Shown: piece after piece, positions 38,801-49,061 of the stretch
Layout: every line of letters begins with the position of its first letter
Position numbering within the stretch: the first letter of the stretch is position 1
NCBI GenBank assembly: GCA_947568835.1
Contig: OX387612.1
Span: 4,340,001-4,404,000, forward strand
Reading direction: 5' to 3'
Origin: Protonemura montana
Taxonomy: Eukaryota > Arthropoda > Insecta > Plecoptera > Nemouridae
Length of the DNA: 64,000 bases
Notes under the pieces: model-generated
The model's database searches: none
Told to the model about the DNA's origin: nothing
The model's input: the letters and a program-made list of their open reading frames with translations, nothing else
Made by a program: the position numbers and the translations under genes

Positions 38801-41800
38801 TTTCGGCTTGTCAAGGACTACATACTCGTACAGCATGACTCGGACGACTGCGGTGGACGTAAGGTTACACGAACACAAGGAATAGAAACTCGTTGCGTTC
38901 AGCGTGCAGGTTTTATCGCGCCATGAAGCTCGTTTTGAGTCCCAAGCGACGCAGGACTTTCGTTTGTTTAGATACGTTTTCACTGGACTCAGATGAAAGT
39001 AGAAGCTGATCGTCGCTGGTTTGTCGTCGGCCAGCTTTGTCAAGGTCGTCACGGAGAACACGTCGATCTGCCGCGATCTGAAGACGGTTCGGTTCGTTAC
39101 CGCGACGGGAAACGTCGATCTGCCGCGATCTGAAGACGGTTCGGTTCGTTACCGCGACGGGAAACGTCGATCTGTCGATCGGGTAGACAGCGAAGACGAA
39201 TCGCCGACGGCTCAGTGACGTCGCCGCGGGAAAAAAGCACCCGAACGCCAAGTTGGACGCGAGGATCCGCGATATGGTCAGCGAGTTGAAAAACTCGGCG
39301 TCTTCTATCGTATTTTTCACGGTCAGGGTAAAACCGCGAGGGTCTTCCGGCGAAGATCGCGGGAAAAAACCGAGGACTACGACGGAAATCGATGTTTTTG
39401 GATCGTCGCCGGTCTTGAATCGATCCGCGATCGATCGCGAGTCGTCGATCGCGTAACGCCTCACGATCTGCTCGACGCCGCGACAGACGGATACGATCGC
39501 GTCCGTGCCGTTTTTCAGAATAGCGACGGACACGCTCAGAATCTCGGCGTAGACGCGGAAGACGTCCGCGAAAACCTCGGCGGTCGCGGGCAGCGTCGAC
39601 ATCTTGTCGATCATCGTCGCGGAATCGTTCAACGCGGATTCCCGAGACTTGTTCGCGTCGCGGTCGACGATCGCGGCGAAGAGGCTCGCGTCCAACGCGA
39701 CGGTTTCGTACTCGTACGCGACGACGCTTGCCCGGCCGGTCTCTGACAAAACGCACTTGCAGCGGAACGGAATGTCATCAATGTGGCAGCCAATGCTAGA
39801 CCAGCCTTGCAGCTTAACGCTCCAAACTGCGCAGCCTCTCAGCTTGGTCGACGTCGGATTGAAGTAGACTTCAAATTCCTCCGCTTGCGACGGTTTCTTA
39901 GAGAGATATACGTCGACGCATCGAAACCGAGATATCGCTTGGTTGTCGATGACAACCGCATATAAGCATGCGCTCGGCGGGTAAACGACGATGATGTAAC
40001 GGTTGTCGGTTTTTTTGGCGCGGACGGCGACTGCAAACGGAGACGATTCCGGAACCGAATCAAGCAGGAATTTAAGAGTCTCTGAAGTCGAATTCGCGTT
40101 TTCGAGGTCGAGAGTGAATCCGATCGGCGTTGGAGTTTCGACGCCTTGAAAGAAGCGCAAGACTCCGATTTGCGTCGAATCATTGGAGCCGATCGTATGG
40201 TTTTCGGTCGGCGAATCGGAGATGAGCGCAAAGGCGGAGTTGATCTTCGAGAAGCGCTCGTGTATCGTCCAGACGGTGAAGAGGTTTCGTGCGAGGATGT
40301 CGCTGCCGAGATCCAGGACTTGGTGAAGTTCTGCGTACGCTTGGATCAACATCGTGCGGTTTGCCAAGGTTTCCGAGATGCGGTGGATTGCGGTGGCGTG
40401 GCGGAGAAGTTGGGACAGCGGAGACAGCGTTGAGTTTGGTGTGGTTGCGTTGGTAGGGAATGCGTCTTCCTGGAGGCTGGCCGACACGAACAGTGCTAGC
40501 GCCAACAACGGTACGGACAGTCTGGAAAATAATAATGATAATTATGTGAAATCTGATATAAATTGCAAACGCTTGCAACGCACGAGGTATTTTATTATTA
40601 GGAACACTATAACCCTCTCAAAAATCGATGTCAATAATTGGTGGTCAGGTTGTTTGTGTTCCTAATAATAAAATGCCCCCGCACATTGCAAGCATTTGCA
40701 ATTTAAATCAGATTTTGCATAATTTGCTCCATTCTTTTCTCTCCTATTTTTAAACTGTTCCATCCTAATTCCTTGATCTTCTTTTTCAATACTGATTTCT
40801 ATTCTTATGCTGATTCTTTCTCATTTTTTTCTTTATATGTTTTATACTTCATTAGCCTTGGTTGCTTGTTCTAAATACAGTAGCTGTTTATGTTCAATTG
40901 ATTTCCTATTATGTCATTATTTTAGCTTAAAAATCTGCTCCACATTTATTGTGGGGATTGCCAGATGCACACTTTTTTGTTTTGATGGAAGACACTTAAC
41001 TGAAGTTGTTCGTTAGTGAAGTTTGTAAAATTCTATTCGTCAGTGAGATTCCTTAAAGTTTAAAAGTTGTTACAGTTTCTTGAACATCTGAGACTTTAAA
41101 GAGTCTTAAGTTAAGGTCTTAAACCGTTCTCCTTCTCAAAATAATCAACAGTTAAACAAACTAAAACTTCTGCATATTCCTAAACTTAACAAAACAGTCA
41201 AAGATAGTTTTTAGACTCATTTCTACTTTATCTAAACTTAGCACTAGTTTTGACAAAAACTATTTGAACTGGGTTTTGAAAGCTAAGTGAAGAAAAACTA
41301 AATTTCTCTAACTAGTTGATCAATTAGTTGTTCTTCACTTAGCATTTAAAACCCAGTTCTAATAGTTTTTGTCAAGTCAAAGATTGCCGTACATCTTCAA
41401 ACAAAGATCCATCGGATGTAGATTCTTGAAACGATTCGCTTGATAATGTTTCAATGATGAACTCTACAATGAAATGCTACTGTGCTTAGCAACTCACATA
41501 GTACAACTATGGATATGACTTGACGGCTTTTCACCCAAGCTGTAAAATATGGGCCAAGTCCCCCTGATAACGCGAGGGTGATAGCGGCAAATTGTCGCCG
41601 TGTGTTCTGGCATTGAACTAATTAACAGTGATTAGATACCAGCTATTGAAAGCATTAATTATTGGGAGCTTTTGTTGGTATTTTTATTTTTTATTTGGTT
41701 TATGTCCTAAGTATGTTTTTATGGAAGTGAGCTGTTGAATTGGTAAACTTAATATTTTTTTTTTGACTATATTGAATAACTGTCGATTTGTTCCTCTCAT

Positions 41801-44641
41801 GCTAATTTTACTCTTTTTCATTACAATACGTTAGTATATACTTACAGATGGAGTTGTTTCAATTTGTCCATTTATTGGAATATTTCATTTCTTTAATAAA
41901 AACTTTCCTGATAAAATTGGACCCAAATTGAATTTACCTGTAAATTGTGTGTAGCTGTGGCACCTGTGTACCTCATTAATGATATTTTTTGTATTTGGGC
42001 GAATTTTATGCAAATTTAAGAACATTTGCTTTAACTTAGTCATTTTGCTAAATTTAAATGGTTGTTAACCAAGCGGCTGGAGCTTTGACTGTGGTGAAGA
42101 AGGAAAGAGAGAGAGATTGCTACTTACCGGAGATGAAAATTGGCGTCGCAAAACTTGTCTAAACTTGTCGAGAAAGTTCTAGAATTCCCGAGAATTTTAA
42201 CGTATTGGCGAGTTTCCTTTGTCGTTGTTAAAGATGTAAAAGTGATTTATTGTAGCATGCGGAAAATGTGGAAAACAAAATGTTTTTTATTATTAACAAC
42301 ACTATAACCGTCTCAAAAATTGATGCCCAAACGGGGACTCGGCCCCCGATCTCCACCTATCGCGGGTGTTGCTCTAAACCATTGAGCTACTTGGACACTG
42401 GCTTTTGAGACGATTTTAGTGTATTTTAGTTTATTTTAGTATTTCAGTGTAATAGTTTCTACTCCTTGGAGAACTGTCATTCTCATCAAATACACTAAAA
42501 TCGTCTAGAAAAGCCAGTGTCCAAGTAGCTCAATGGTTTAGAGCAACACCCGCGATAGGTGGAGATCGGGGTTCGAGTCACCGTTTGGACATCAATTTTT
42601 GAGACGGTTATAGTGTTGTTAATAATAAAATACCCCTCGCATTGCAAGCGTTTGCAATTGAAATAAGATTACATCCTAACAAAATGTTTATGTTTATGTA
42701 TTTGTTCATTTTTATTTGGGTTTTGAGATGTGTCAACCTATGGGTTATTTTGCGCCTTGAAAACAAAATAAAGAACGGAGTAAAGAAAGAGGTAACGTAA
42801 GGTAATGGTTTTTAGACTCATGTCTACTTGATTTATCCATAGCACTAGTTTTAACAAAAACTATTGGAAATTGGTTTTGAATGCTCAGTGAAGAACAACT
42901 AAATTTTCCAACGTTTTTTAACTTGTACCTATTACATAATCAAGGGTTAAAGCAGTCCTTAATTATAAACCTGCTTATAAAACTGCTTTTACCCTTGATA
43001 AAGTTACAGGTACAAGTTACAAAACATTGGAAAATTTTGTTGTTCTTCACTTAGCATTCAAAACCCTGTCCAAATATTTTTTGTCAGAGTTAGGTAACGT
43101 GAGGTATTGGCAATTTAAAGGTGTTACCAGAAATTGCAATGTTGTTTATGTTTTGGCCGGTGATTTCCTTATTTTGATCCAATCCAGACGTTCACTTTTT
43201 AACGGACATTTGGTCATGTGTTGACAGACTGTTCGGTGGCGTACCACGACTTCACCCGTGACCATCGTGGATGGAACGCTGCAGACAAAGTCCTAATCAC
43301 GGACTTGTCTCGACTTGACGTTTCCGGCAAAGTCGTCGTGATCGATTCGCTATCGACGCTGGTCTCAAGGGTCGGCTTCCTCAAGGCTTATCGACAGATT
43401 CACGGACTCGTCAGGTACGATCTCCTACTTGATTGTCTGGGCCAATTCTTTACTAACTCTTGAGTGCCTCTAAATCGATCAGAAAATTTAAGTTTCAGGC
43501 TTTTTTTTCTTAAAATTGTTGCAAAATGTATTTTTATGTATATATTTAAAACCAGGTCTTTGAATGCTATATAATAGCAACTCATTTTCATGACATTTTG
43601 CAACTTATGCATGTTTCTTCATCAAGCTACTGGACTGCTTTTACCTTGAAGAAGTAACGGGCATAAGTTACAAAACATCAGGAACATTTTTTTTTTTATA
43701 GCAAAACTAATTTTTCTTTCCATTGAAGGAAATTAAATTTTAAAAGATAAAGCAAAACTTAACAAAGACCATCAGCTCAACCTTTGCACTAGTTTTTATA
43801 AAACCTTTATGCTTGATAACTGTTAAGTAGAGTTCGTGAAAGGAATATGCGTTATTGTATGGGCTTATTATTTATTATGAATTATTGAAGTGGACTGATT
43901 CATTTTTTTTAAACATATACAATGTGTGTGCCCCAAACGGGAACTCAAACCCTGACCTCCACCTGTTGCGGGTGTTGCTCAAACCAATTGAGCTACTTAG
44001 TCATGTCGTTTTTGGGAGGATTTTAGTGCATTTGATGAGAATGACGGATCTCCGAGGTCTAGAACCAGAGTATCTACAAGTTTCTTCAAGGATTTAGTAA
44101 AATTTTTGACAGGATAGTGTCCATAATCATCCAAAAGACTTGTTTCTATGTCTTTATTTTCCTTTCCATACACGTATTCTTTATTTTTGCCAGGTCCAAC
44201 GTCACGATCGTCTGCCTGCTGCACGCAGACTGCCTCCCCGATTACGAGTCGAGTACAAAAAAGTTCCGTCAACTCTTCGCGACGTGCTTCAGCATCGAGA
44301 AGCCCTTCGATTCGGAAAGAGTCTCGCTGATTTGCCGCCACATCAAGAAAGGTGGTCGAGTGGTGCGATCCAAAGAGAACATCTCGATAGGCGACTCGAA
44401 CCAAATCGTTTTCCATGCTGTCGAAGTAATGAAAGACGTTAAAGACTTTGGTCCTGTGAAAGTCGAGGAGATTCCGAAAGAGCTGACGACTTTCAAAATC
44501 GACTTGGCGCCGAAAGAGAAAGAAGCTAGAGACCGCTTGGTTCTGCCGTACGTTAATGCCGGAAGCGGGAAAGTTTTCTACGAGCCGGACGATGCTGATG
44601 ACTGGGATGAGGAGGATCCCGATGAAGACTTAGAGATCTAG
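35814..44641 (+). CDS. ELP5: Elongator complex subunit 5, complete, 3 exons
   Basis: Exons 35814-36003, 43228-43414 and 44194-44641 join in phase (1, then 2) to 825 bp, encoding 274 aa plus TAG. Recognisable segments are SVAYHDFTRDHRGWN and KVVVIDSLSTLVSR in exon 2, and KEKEARDRLVLPYVN plus the acidic tail FYEPDDADDWDEEDPDEDLEI in exon 3 (the last read in two parts: FYEPDD, then ADDWDEEDPDEDLEI). This tail is typical of ELP5. ELP5 belongs to the RecA-like Elp4-5-6 ring of Elongator, which supports wobble-uridine modification of tRNAs in the cytoplasm. The 7.2-kb first intron contains a LINE and an antisense adhesion-GPCR-like gene. An AATAAA at 44708-44713 is the likely polyadenylation signal. 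Confidence 0.93.
36118..37450 (+). mobile_element. 5'-truncated LINE with RT core (ELP5 intron 1)
   Basis: The frame is open from about 36118 to 37314 and encodes a reverse transcriptase starting mid-domain: FYDFKKAFDLISHRRLL, GIPQGSVLSPLLF, LFADDTT (catalytic FADD box), NTKFLGLHLGD and a C-terminal YSALPINIKN. It is jockey-like and about 400 aa long, with no frameshift seen. The sequence ends in an A-rich tail (aaataaaaacaaaaatacaa) near 37430. It is in the sense orientation relative to ELP5 and starts about 115 bp after the exon 1 donor. It is related to but distinct from the LINE at 30775-31680. Confidence 0.88.
37575..37880 (+). mobile_element. 5S-derived SINE copy, head truncated
   Basis: Short 5S-like remnant (gttaagcaacactgtgctag), then body (cgccttgcttatcaacctct, tggatttgtggaggaatcct) and 3' end (caccgacgccattagaccag, ctcgttgtcaaaacaatgcg, cacaaatcaatcaacca). 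The (AATC)n-type tail is clear. The end lies about 30-50 bp beyond the stop codon of the antisense GPCR gene. Confidence 0.8.
37910..40521 (-). pseudogene. Adhesion-GPCR-like gene, frame broken by a 52-bp tandem duplication; first exon not found
   Basis: The gene is antisense inside ELP5 intron 1. An acceptor at 40522 opens a frame with a hydrophobic signal-like start (LSVPLLALALFVSAS) that lacks an ATG, so an upstream exon is missing. About 530 residues of ectodomain follow. They include a GPS-like Cys/Trp segment (GCAVWSVKLQGWSS ... RCKC) and a second domain of similar layout. A second frame (from about 39061 to the stop at 37910) has another GPS (CVAWD ... SWRDKTC ... CSCNLTST) and seven hydrophobic helices (about 38755-38025). 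The two frames meet at an exact 52-bp duplication (39061-39164). One copy alone would read through without a break (TVFRSRQIDVFSVTT). It may be a real pseudogene, an allele, an assembly error, or a gene repaired by splicing. The ligand is unknown. Confidence 0.75.
39061..39164 (-). repeat. 52-bp exact tandem duplication inside the GPCR coding region
   Basis: cgtcgatctgccgcgatctg recurs 52 bp later, and the whole unit is duplicated head to tail. Because 52 is not divisible by 3, it shifts the frame between the ectodomain and the transmembrane domain. Confidence 0.92.
40545..40715. mobile_element. tRNA-foldback family, short palindromic copy upstream of the GPCR exon
   Basis: The two ends are inverted copies of the family tail: ataaattgcaaacgcttgca ... 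attttattattaggaacact on the left, and gtgttcctaataataaaatg ... cattgcaagcatttgcaatt on the right. The tRNA-like centre is lost. It lies about 25 bp upstream of the GPCR acceptor (40522). Confidence 0.75.
41205..41375. mobile_element. Second foldback family, palindromic copy
   Basis: The left arm is tttttagactcatttctact, tagcactagttttgacaaaa, ctgggttttgaaagctaagt. The right arm is its inverse, cacttagcatttaaaaccca, gttctaatagtttttgtcaa. No coding capacity. Confidence 0.7.
42285..42670. mobile_element. tRNA-derived foldback element with two head-to-head tRNA-like arms
   Basis: The left arm (about 42290-42410) is a minus-strand tRNA-like sequence. The right arm (42529-42591) is a plus-strand one. 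In the right arm, GTCCAAG pairs with TTTGGAC as an acceptor stem, GCTC...GAGC forms the D-arm, and the T-arm (gggttcgagtc) carries the B box. A spacer of about 110 bp separates the arms. Both arms carry the tail gacggttatagtgttgttaa (or its inverse). The right side ends in gcattgcaagcgtttgcaa. The anticodon loop lacks the usual U33, so a functional tRNA is unlikely. Confidence 0.8.
42805..43085. mobile_element. Second foldback family, longest copy (about 280 bp)
   Basis: Arms tttttagactcatgtctact ... ttttgaatgctcagtgaaga and ttgttcttcacttagcattc ... tttttgtcag are inverted. The centre holds an inner inverted pair, caagggttaaagcag and ctgcttttacccttg. It lies in ELP5 intron 1, about 140 bp before exon 2. 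Confidence 0.75.
43600..44090. repeat. Foldback and tRNA-like fragments (ELP5 intron 2)
   Basis: At 43615-43690 there is a fragment of the second foldback family (ctgcttttaccttgaagaag, ataagttacaaaacatcagg). At 43930-44060 there is a minus-strand tRNA-like relic (cctccacctgttgcgggtgt, aaccaattgagctacttagt). Confidence 0.6.
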
Positions 44642-44707
44642 TTCAACAATAATAATTATTATTTAATGTTATTTTACCTCATATCAGCTCTTTTTCTTCA
44701 AAATACA

Positions 44708-44713
44708 AATAAA
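44708..44713 (+). promoter_or_regulatory. Polyadenylation signal of ELP5
   Basis: AATAAA about 67 bp after the ELP5 stop codon, in the expected position. Confidence 0.6.
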
Positions 44714-46192
44714 CGTTGAATTGAACAATCTAAGAATGAAACATGTTGGGCACCTGGTTCACCCTCCACTGCCTTGCAGGCTTGTTGCTGATCTTGTCCT
44801 TGTGTTGTGTCGGCTCTTGGCCGACACCTAGGAGGACCGAGTTCAGTGGTGCCAACAGATCAACCAGTCGTTGCGTATGCTTCGAGCCTGGATCAAGCGA
44901 CTTAAATGAATCGCACTTGCCTTTCTTTGTACCCTCTTTTCACAACCTAACCTAACCTAACCTAACCTTTACCTTATTGTTTACAGAACCTACAGAACAT
45001 GGATGTATTTCTTATATTATTATTACCGTTTTATTATGTGTAAATATGTGTTGCTGACAATAGTAAGATCAACGGTACGATTGATTAACAATTTGCTGCT
45101 AGTTTTGGAATTAACTTTAAATAAAGAAGTAATATTTACAATTTTACAAATATCTGTTTTACTGGTGAGTTATGATATGGTTGCAAGAATTGTATCAAAA
45201 TTCAGAACAAATGGGATATTCATATAGGATTCCTGAGGGGTGTCAACAGGGGTAGAATTTCAAGGGTAGATGAATGCAACCCCATGTTTTTGTCTCCGAT
45301 TTTATTTAAGGGAGTTATTCGTGTTTTAATGTTTAAAATCAATATAGCGGCGGAAGTATGATGCTTACGCAAAATCCAAATAGCCCATCGTGTTCGGGGT
45401 TGCAAACTACCCCTTAGACTACAGTATGAGCGAATCTTCAAAAATCAAGCAAAAACGTAAGGGAAAATTGATTGTATTATTTTTCAAACACAATGCAATG
45501 CACGCTTAATTGACATTGCATTGGTCAATCTGCACATCTTGCACATCTTGCAATCTTGCACAGGCCCTCTGGACCTGGGGCTTCAAGAATCGGTCCTCGT
45601 GAGCTTTAGACCTTTTACTGCTCGACAAGGCTCCAGCCCCAGTGCAGACTGTACTCAGTGCTTTTGGAAACAGCTGTCACAATATCGAACAATCATTTAA
45701 AATTACCAAGCTTAAAACTATACAGTCTAGACAAAGAGCAAACTTACAAAATAGGGAACGGAAAATTAAGGATTGTGTCGGAAGATAGATACGGCCAATT
45801 TGTCCGCAGAAACATAATTATTTGGAGACGAACTTATCGATTTTGTTGATTTTTTTTATTATCATTACCATATTTTCAGTATCAAATCTTTCAGTACGAG
45901 GTAATAGTTTTTAAGTAACCGTTATAATTACTCCAGGTACTTTCAGTAATTATCCTCTGCGTAATTACGCTATTATGACTGAAGAAATACCTCTTAAAAA
46001 CGTGTCGCATAAACTACAAGTGAAATTTACTAAAAAGTACAAATCTAGCAAATACAATGTCATACAAGTTGTGTACATATATAAAACTAAATTGATATCT
46101 ATATCTGTGAAAGCATGGGTTTGACTTGACAGCCTGGAGGAACTCGACTTGGCACGATGGTTTAGCTTGATAAATAGCCGGTGCTTTCTGCA
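44714..46192. other. Intergenic region between ELP5 and the zinc-finger gene (tail to tail)
   Basis: Contains a (CCTAA)n run at 44946-44967 and otherwise unrecognised AT-rich DNA. A small frame at 44743-44955 has a leader-like hydrophobic start but no homology I recognise. It is not called as a gene. Confidence 0.5.
44946..44967 (-). repeat. Interstitial (TTAGG)n telomere-like run
   Basis: Four tandem cctaa units plus a partial one. TTAGG is the usual arthropod telomere repeat. Shorter runs occur at 8046 and 17281. Confidence 0.7.
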
Positions 46193-48089
46193 CTAAGTTA
46201 CCAGGCGAAGAACTCGCTGTCTCGTGGATTTCTTGGATATCAGCGAAGCCAATTCTGCTTTAGACTTGCTGTGCACTTTCTTCAAGTGCTTCTTGTAGTA
46301 AGCCGAGATCCAGAAAACTTTTGGGCACAACGGGCAAGGAAGCTTTGTTCCCTGTTGATGGATGGCAGTGTGAGCAATCATGTTGGACTTGTCAGAAAAA
46401 GGTCTTCCACAAAGGTAACAAGGATACGGTTTCTCTCCGGTATGCGATCGAATGTGACTTTCTAGAGACCATTTGCGAGAGAAACTCTTCGAGCAGGCGG
46501 TGCACTTGTAAATCTTGAAATGAGTCATAATGTGCATTACAAATGCAGGTCGACTCACATATTTTTTGTGGCAAATGTCGCAAGTCTTTGCATATTTGGA
46601 GTTGGTACTGCGGTGAACTTGTTTGTGTCGTGAAAGGTTGGCAGAATTTGCATATTCCTTGAGGCACAGCGAGCACGAGAACTTCCTTGGGGCTTGAGAT
46701 CCTGGGAGAGATTTTTTCGGGACGTGCTCCTTGACTAAAGTCGTTTTGGTAACCAGGTCAAACTTTGGTACTTTGATTCCAGTTTTGCTCCCAGGTTGCC
46801 GGAATGATTTTTGCTTTTGGGAGAGTCTAGGCTTGACTTTGTCCTTGCTCGACGTAGGGATATCAGTGGATTGAAAATATTTCAAGTCATTCAGAAAGGT
46901 TCCGTTAGTACTTTTCACCCTTTTAAGAGGCAATGGGTCTAACAGCCACTCAGGGATTTCTGGAATTTCACCGCTACTGGGAAAATATCCAGAGCTGGAA
47001 TCTTCGGTGAGTTCGCTTTGACCTTCAGAATCGTGACCCCATTTCATCGGGAGTGCAAGTTCAAGCAAAGCTTCTGCAGCAGACATCTCTTGCTCGCTGC
47101 GGTCACTCGATGGGAATTCGTCAAGACAGGAGTAGAGTTCGATGACTGGATTCTTATCGTGCAGCGACGAGAAATCAGGGGGAGACGTGACGTCGATCCT
47201 GGGTATGCCTGGTTTCGCGATTACTGTAATTTCGAGTTTCATTGATGTTGGAGGGCTGATTTCGTTGGTCAGCTTTGGTGGCAATTGAGGACAGACTCGT
47301 TTTTCAAATTCCAATCGTCCTGAAACCACAAGAAATCACTGCTTAAGTGACAGGTTTCACCGAAATCTATCTGCCATAAGCCATGCGTTAGTTAACTTTG
47401 CTCTTTGGAGAATTTTCTTCACCTAAATGTATTTTCTTCATTTCGATCTAATTAGTTTGTCTTCCTTATCCCAATCGCTGAAGGACCGGCTCTCTTTTTA
47501 TGCAATCTAGGGACAAATTTTGAAATCTAGGGAAATTCTATTGATATGGTTGACTTGCAGAGTAGAGACCGGCTCGACAAAAAATAATTCGCAAGACATT
47601 ATTGTGATAATTATCAGTTGATTCACGGAACTGATATGTATTTATTATTTTCTCTTAAAATAAGTCCTCCAGTCATATTTACCGACTAAATGAAGCAATT
47701 GTCAAACTTTCTTGCATTGCTAAAAGTATCCACCATATTGTAAGCAATATAAAATCATAACTGTTCCCGAATTATTATTCTTTACATACCAGTCATGATG
47801 ACTTTATATGGACAAAGTATAATTAGAATTGCCCGTAGAATTAAGTAACTCTTTTGGTTTTTAGTTGGTAATGTAATTCAGCAATCGCGGTGATCGAGTG
47901 CACGGGTATTTGTTATACCAAATTCGTGCCATAGGTAGGTACATATCCATTTGCAGACTAAAGTGACGTTGAAAAACCACAGAACGAGGGAAGATCAATC
48001 ACAAAATATCAAGCAATAAAGGAAGAGAAAATCAACTCACCGATACCTCCCAATACATCATTGCCTTCCAAAATCAAAGTCTTCATCAT
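46193..48089 (-). CDS. Scratch/Snail-like C2H2 zinc-finger transcription factor, 2 exons
   Basis: Exon 1 is 48089-48041 (MMKTLILEGNDVLGGI, donor GTGAGT) and exon 2 is 47319-46193. The phase-1 join gives 1176 bp, 391 aa plus stop. The N-terminal 230 residues are acidic/Ser-Pro rich. They are followed by five C2H2 fingers at about residues 232-357. Finger 1 with its linker (NLSRHKQVHRSTNS) and finger 2 (CDICHKKYVSRPAFVMHIMTH) resemble Scratch proteins, and fingers 3-4 (HIRSHTGEKPYPC) keep the Snail-superfamily linker. The SNAG repression motif expected at the N-terminus (MPRSFLVK type) is absent, so this is a divergent member or a first exon is misassigned. It presumably binds E-box-like DNA in the nucleus. 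Intron 1 (about 720 bp) holds no recognised repeat. Confidence 0.8.
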
Positions 48090-49061
48090 TTTATAAATTA
48101 ATAAATTGTCTTGAAAGCTCCAGATGAACTAAATATCTTGCCCCCCTGCCTACTCACAAAGAAAGATCCGACAATGGGTCACTCCTGTCCCATTGTCGAG
48201 GTCGATCTTTGATTACATACTATATCTGGACCAAACAAACGTGCTTACCGAAATACAATAAAGTCGGCGATTTAAGAGGTTCATTGTTGTTTTTCGACTT
48301 ATGAAATCGAGGAATCGACATTGAAATTCCGATCATTACAAACTGGCGGACGATTTTTAAATGTGGCAGTGCAACTTTTCATCAAAAATACATATAAAAT
48401 AGCAACAATACGTTGATGGGACTTTTGGGTTTCAACGCCCTCAGCAATATATATTGTTTTCTTGATCATGATGTCTTTTCTTGTTCTCAACTTCTGCAAT
48501 TACTGCAATTTCTTGTAATTACTGCAATCATCTGCAATAAAATATTCAAACGAATTTCAACAGTTACGAACTAAGCATATATTCGAACGTTATGAGAGGT
48601 TGTGGGTGAGATGGATATGGAGGTGTTATATATAGCCAAAGGGTGTTATGCCAGCTGGTATATCTTCAAATATCACATTCTAAAGAAATCAGGGGTGGAC
48701 AAATTAGACAGGCTGGCTAATTAGAAAGAGAGTGGTTATTTTAGTCATTGACCATTTGCGATAAGATACTGAATAAGAGTACAAGTAATGATAATATAAT
48801 ATTTTTGTGCTAACTCACCGCCGTATGATTTTTCTCTTATCTTGTCGTTATACACAAATAGTTACTCTAAAGTTCACTTATTATTAGAATCAGTTTGCGA
48901 TTGCAACTGGTGCTACAAGGCTGCATTCTTCATGGCGAATATTTATCGGTGCTGCGAACAATATTTTGAATAAAAACTTTAGATTTAAATTTAAATTGTT
49001 TATGGCTAGCACTTTGCAGTAACATATTTACTTTCTTCGTGAATTTATATAAAGATTGAAG
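48090..49061. other. Divergent promoter region between the zinc-finger gene and the P450 gene
   Basis: About 970 bp of AT-rich DNA between two genes pointing apart. A strong hairpin lies at 48162-48210. Poly-pyrimidine/GCAA-type short repeats occur near 48490-48540 (attactgcaatttcttgtaa). No mobile element was recognised. Confidence 0.5.
48162..48210. promoter_or_regulatory. Inverted repeat upstream of the zinc-finger gene start
   Basis: cgacaatggg and cccattgtcg form a perfect 10-bp stem with a 10-nt loop, and an outer pair aaagatc / gatcttt extends it. It lies 75-120 bp upstream of the zinc-finger ATG, probably in its promoter or 5' UTR. The inner motif ACAATGG/CCATTGT resembles a SOX-type site, present twice in opposite orientation. 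The regulatory role is inferred. Confidence 0.45.

Noticed and set aside
39061..39164. A 52-bp intron that removes the duplicated unit exactly
   Set aside because: Removing one unit as a GT-AG intron requires AG immediately before GT within the unit, and that is not present.
42529..42591. Functional tRNA gene
   Set aside because: Acceptor, D and T arms pair, but the anticodon loop lacks U33, the 3' end runs into the family tail, and several diverged copies share the same non-tRNA flanks.
44743..44955. Small secreted protein gene
   Set aside because: The frame has a hydrophobic start but ends in a CCTAA repeat region, with no homology, no splice partners and no codon signal.
49044..49052. 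TATA box (tatataaag) for the P450 gene
   Set aside because: It lies only about 10-16 bases before the ATG, so a start site 30 bases downstream would fall inside the coding sequence.
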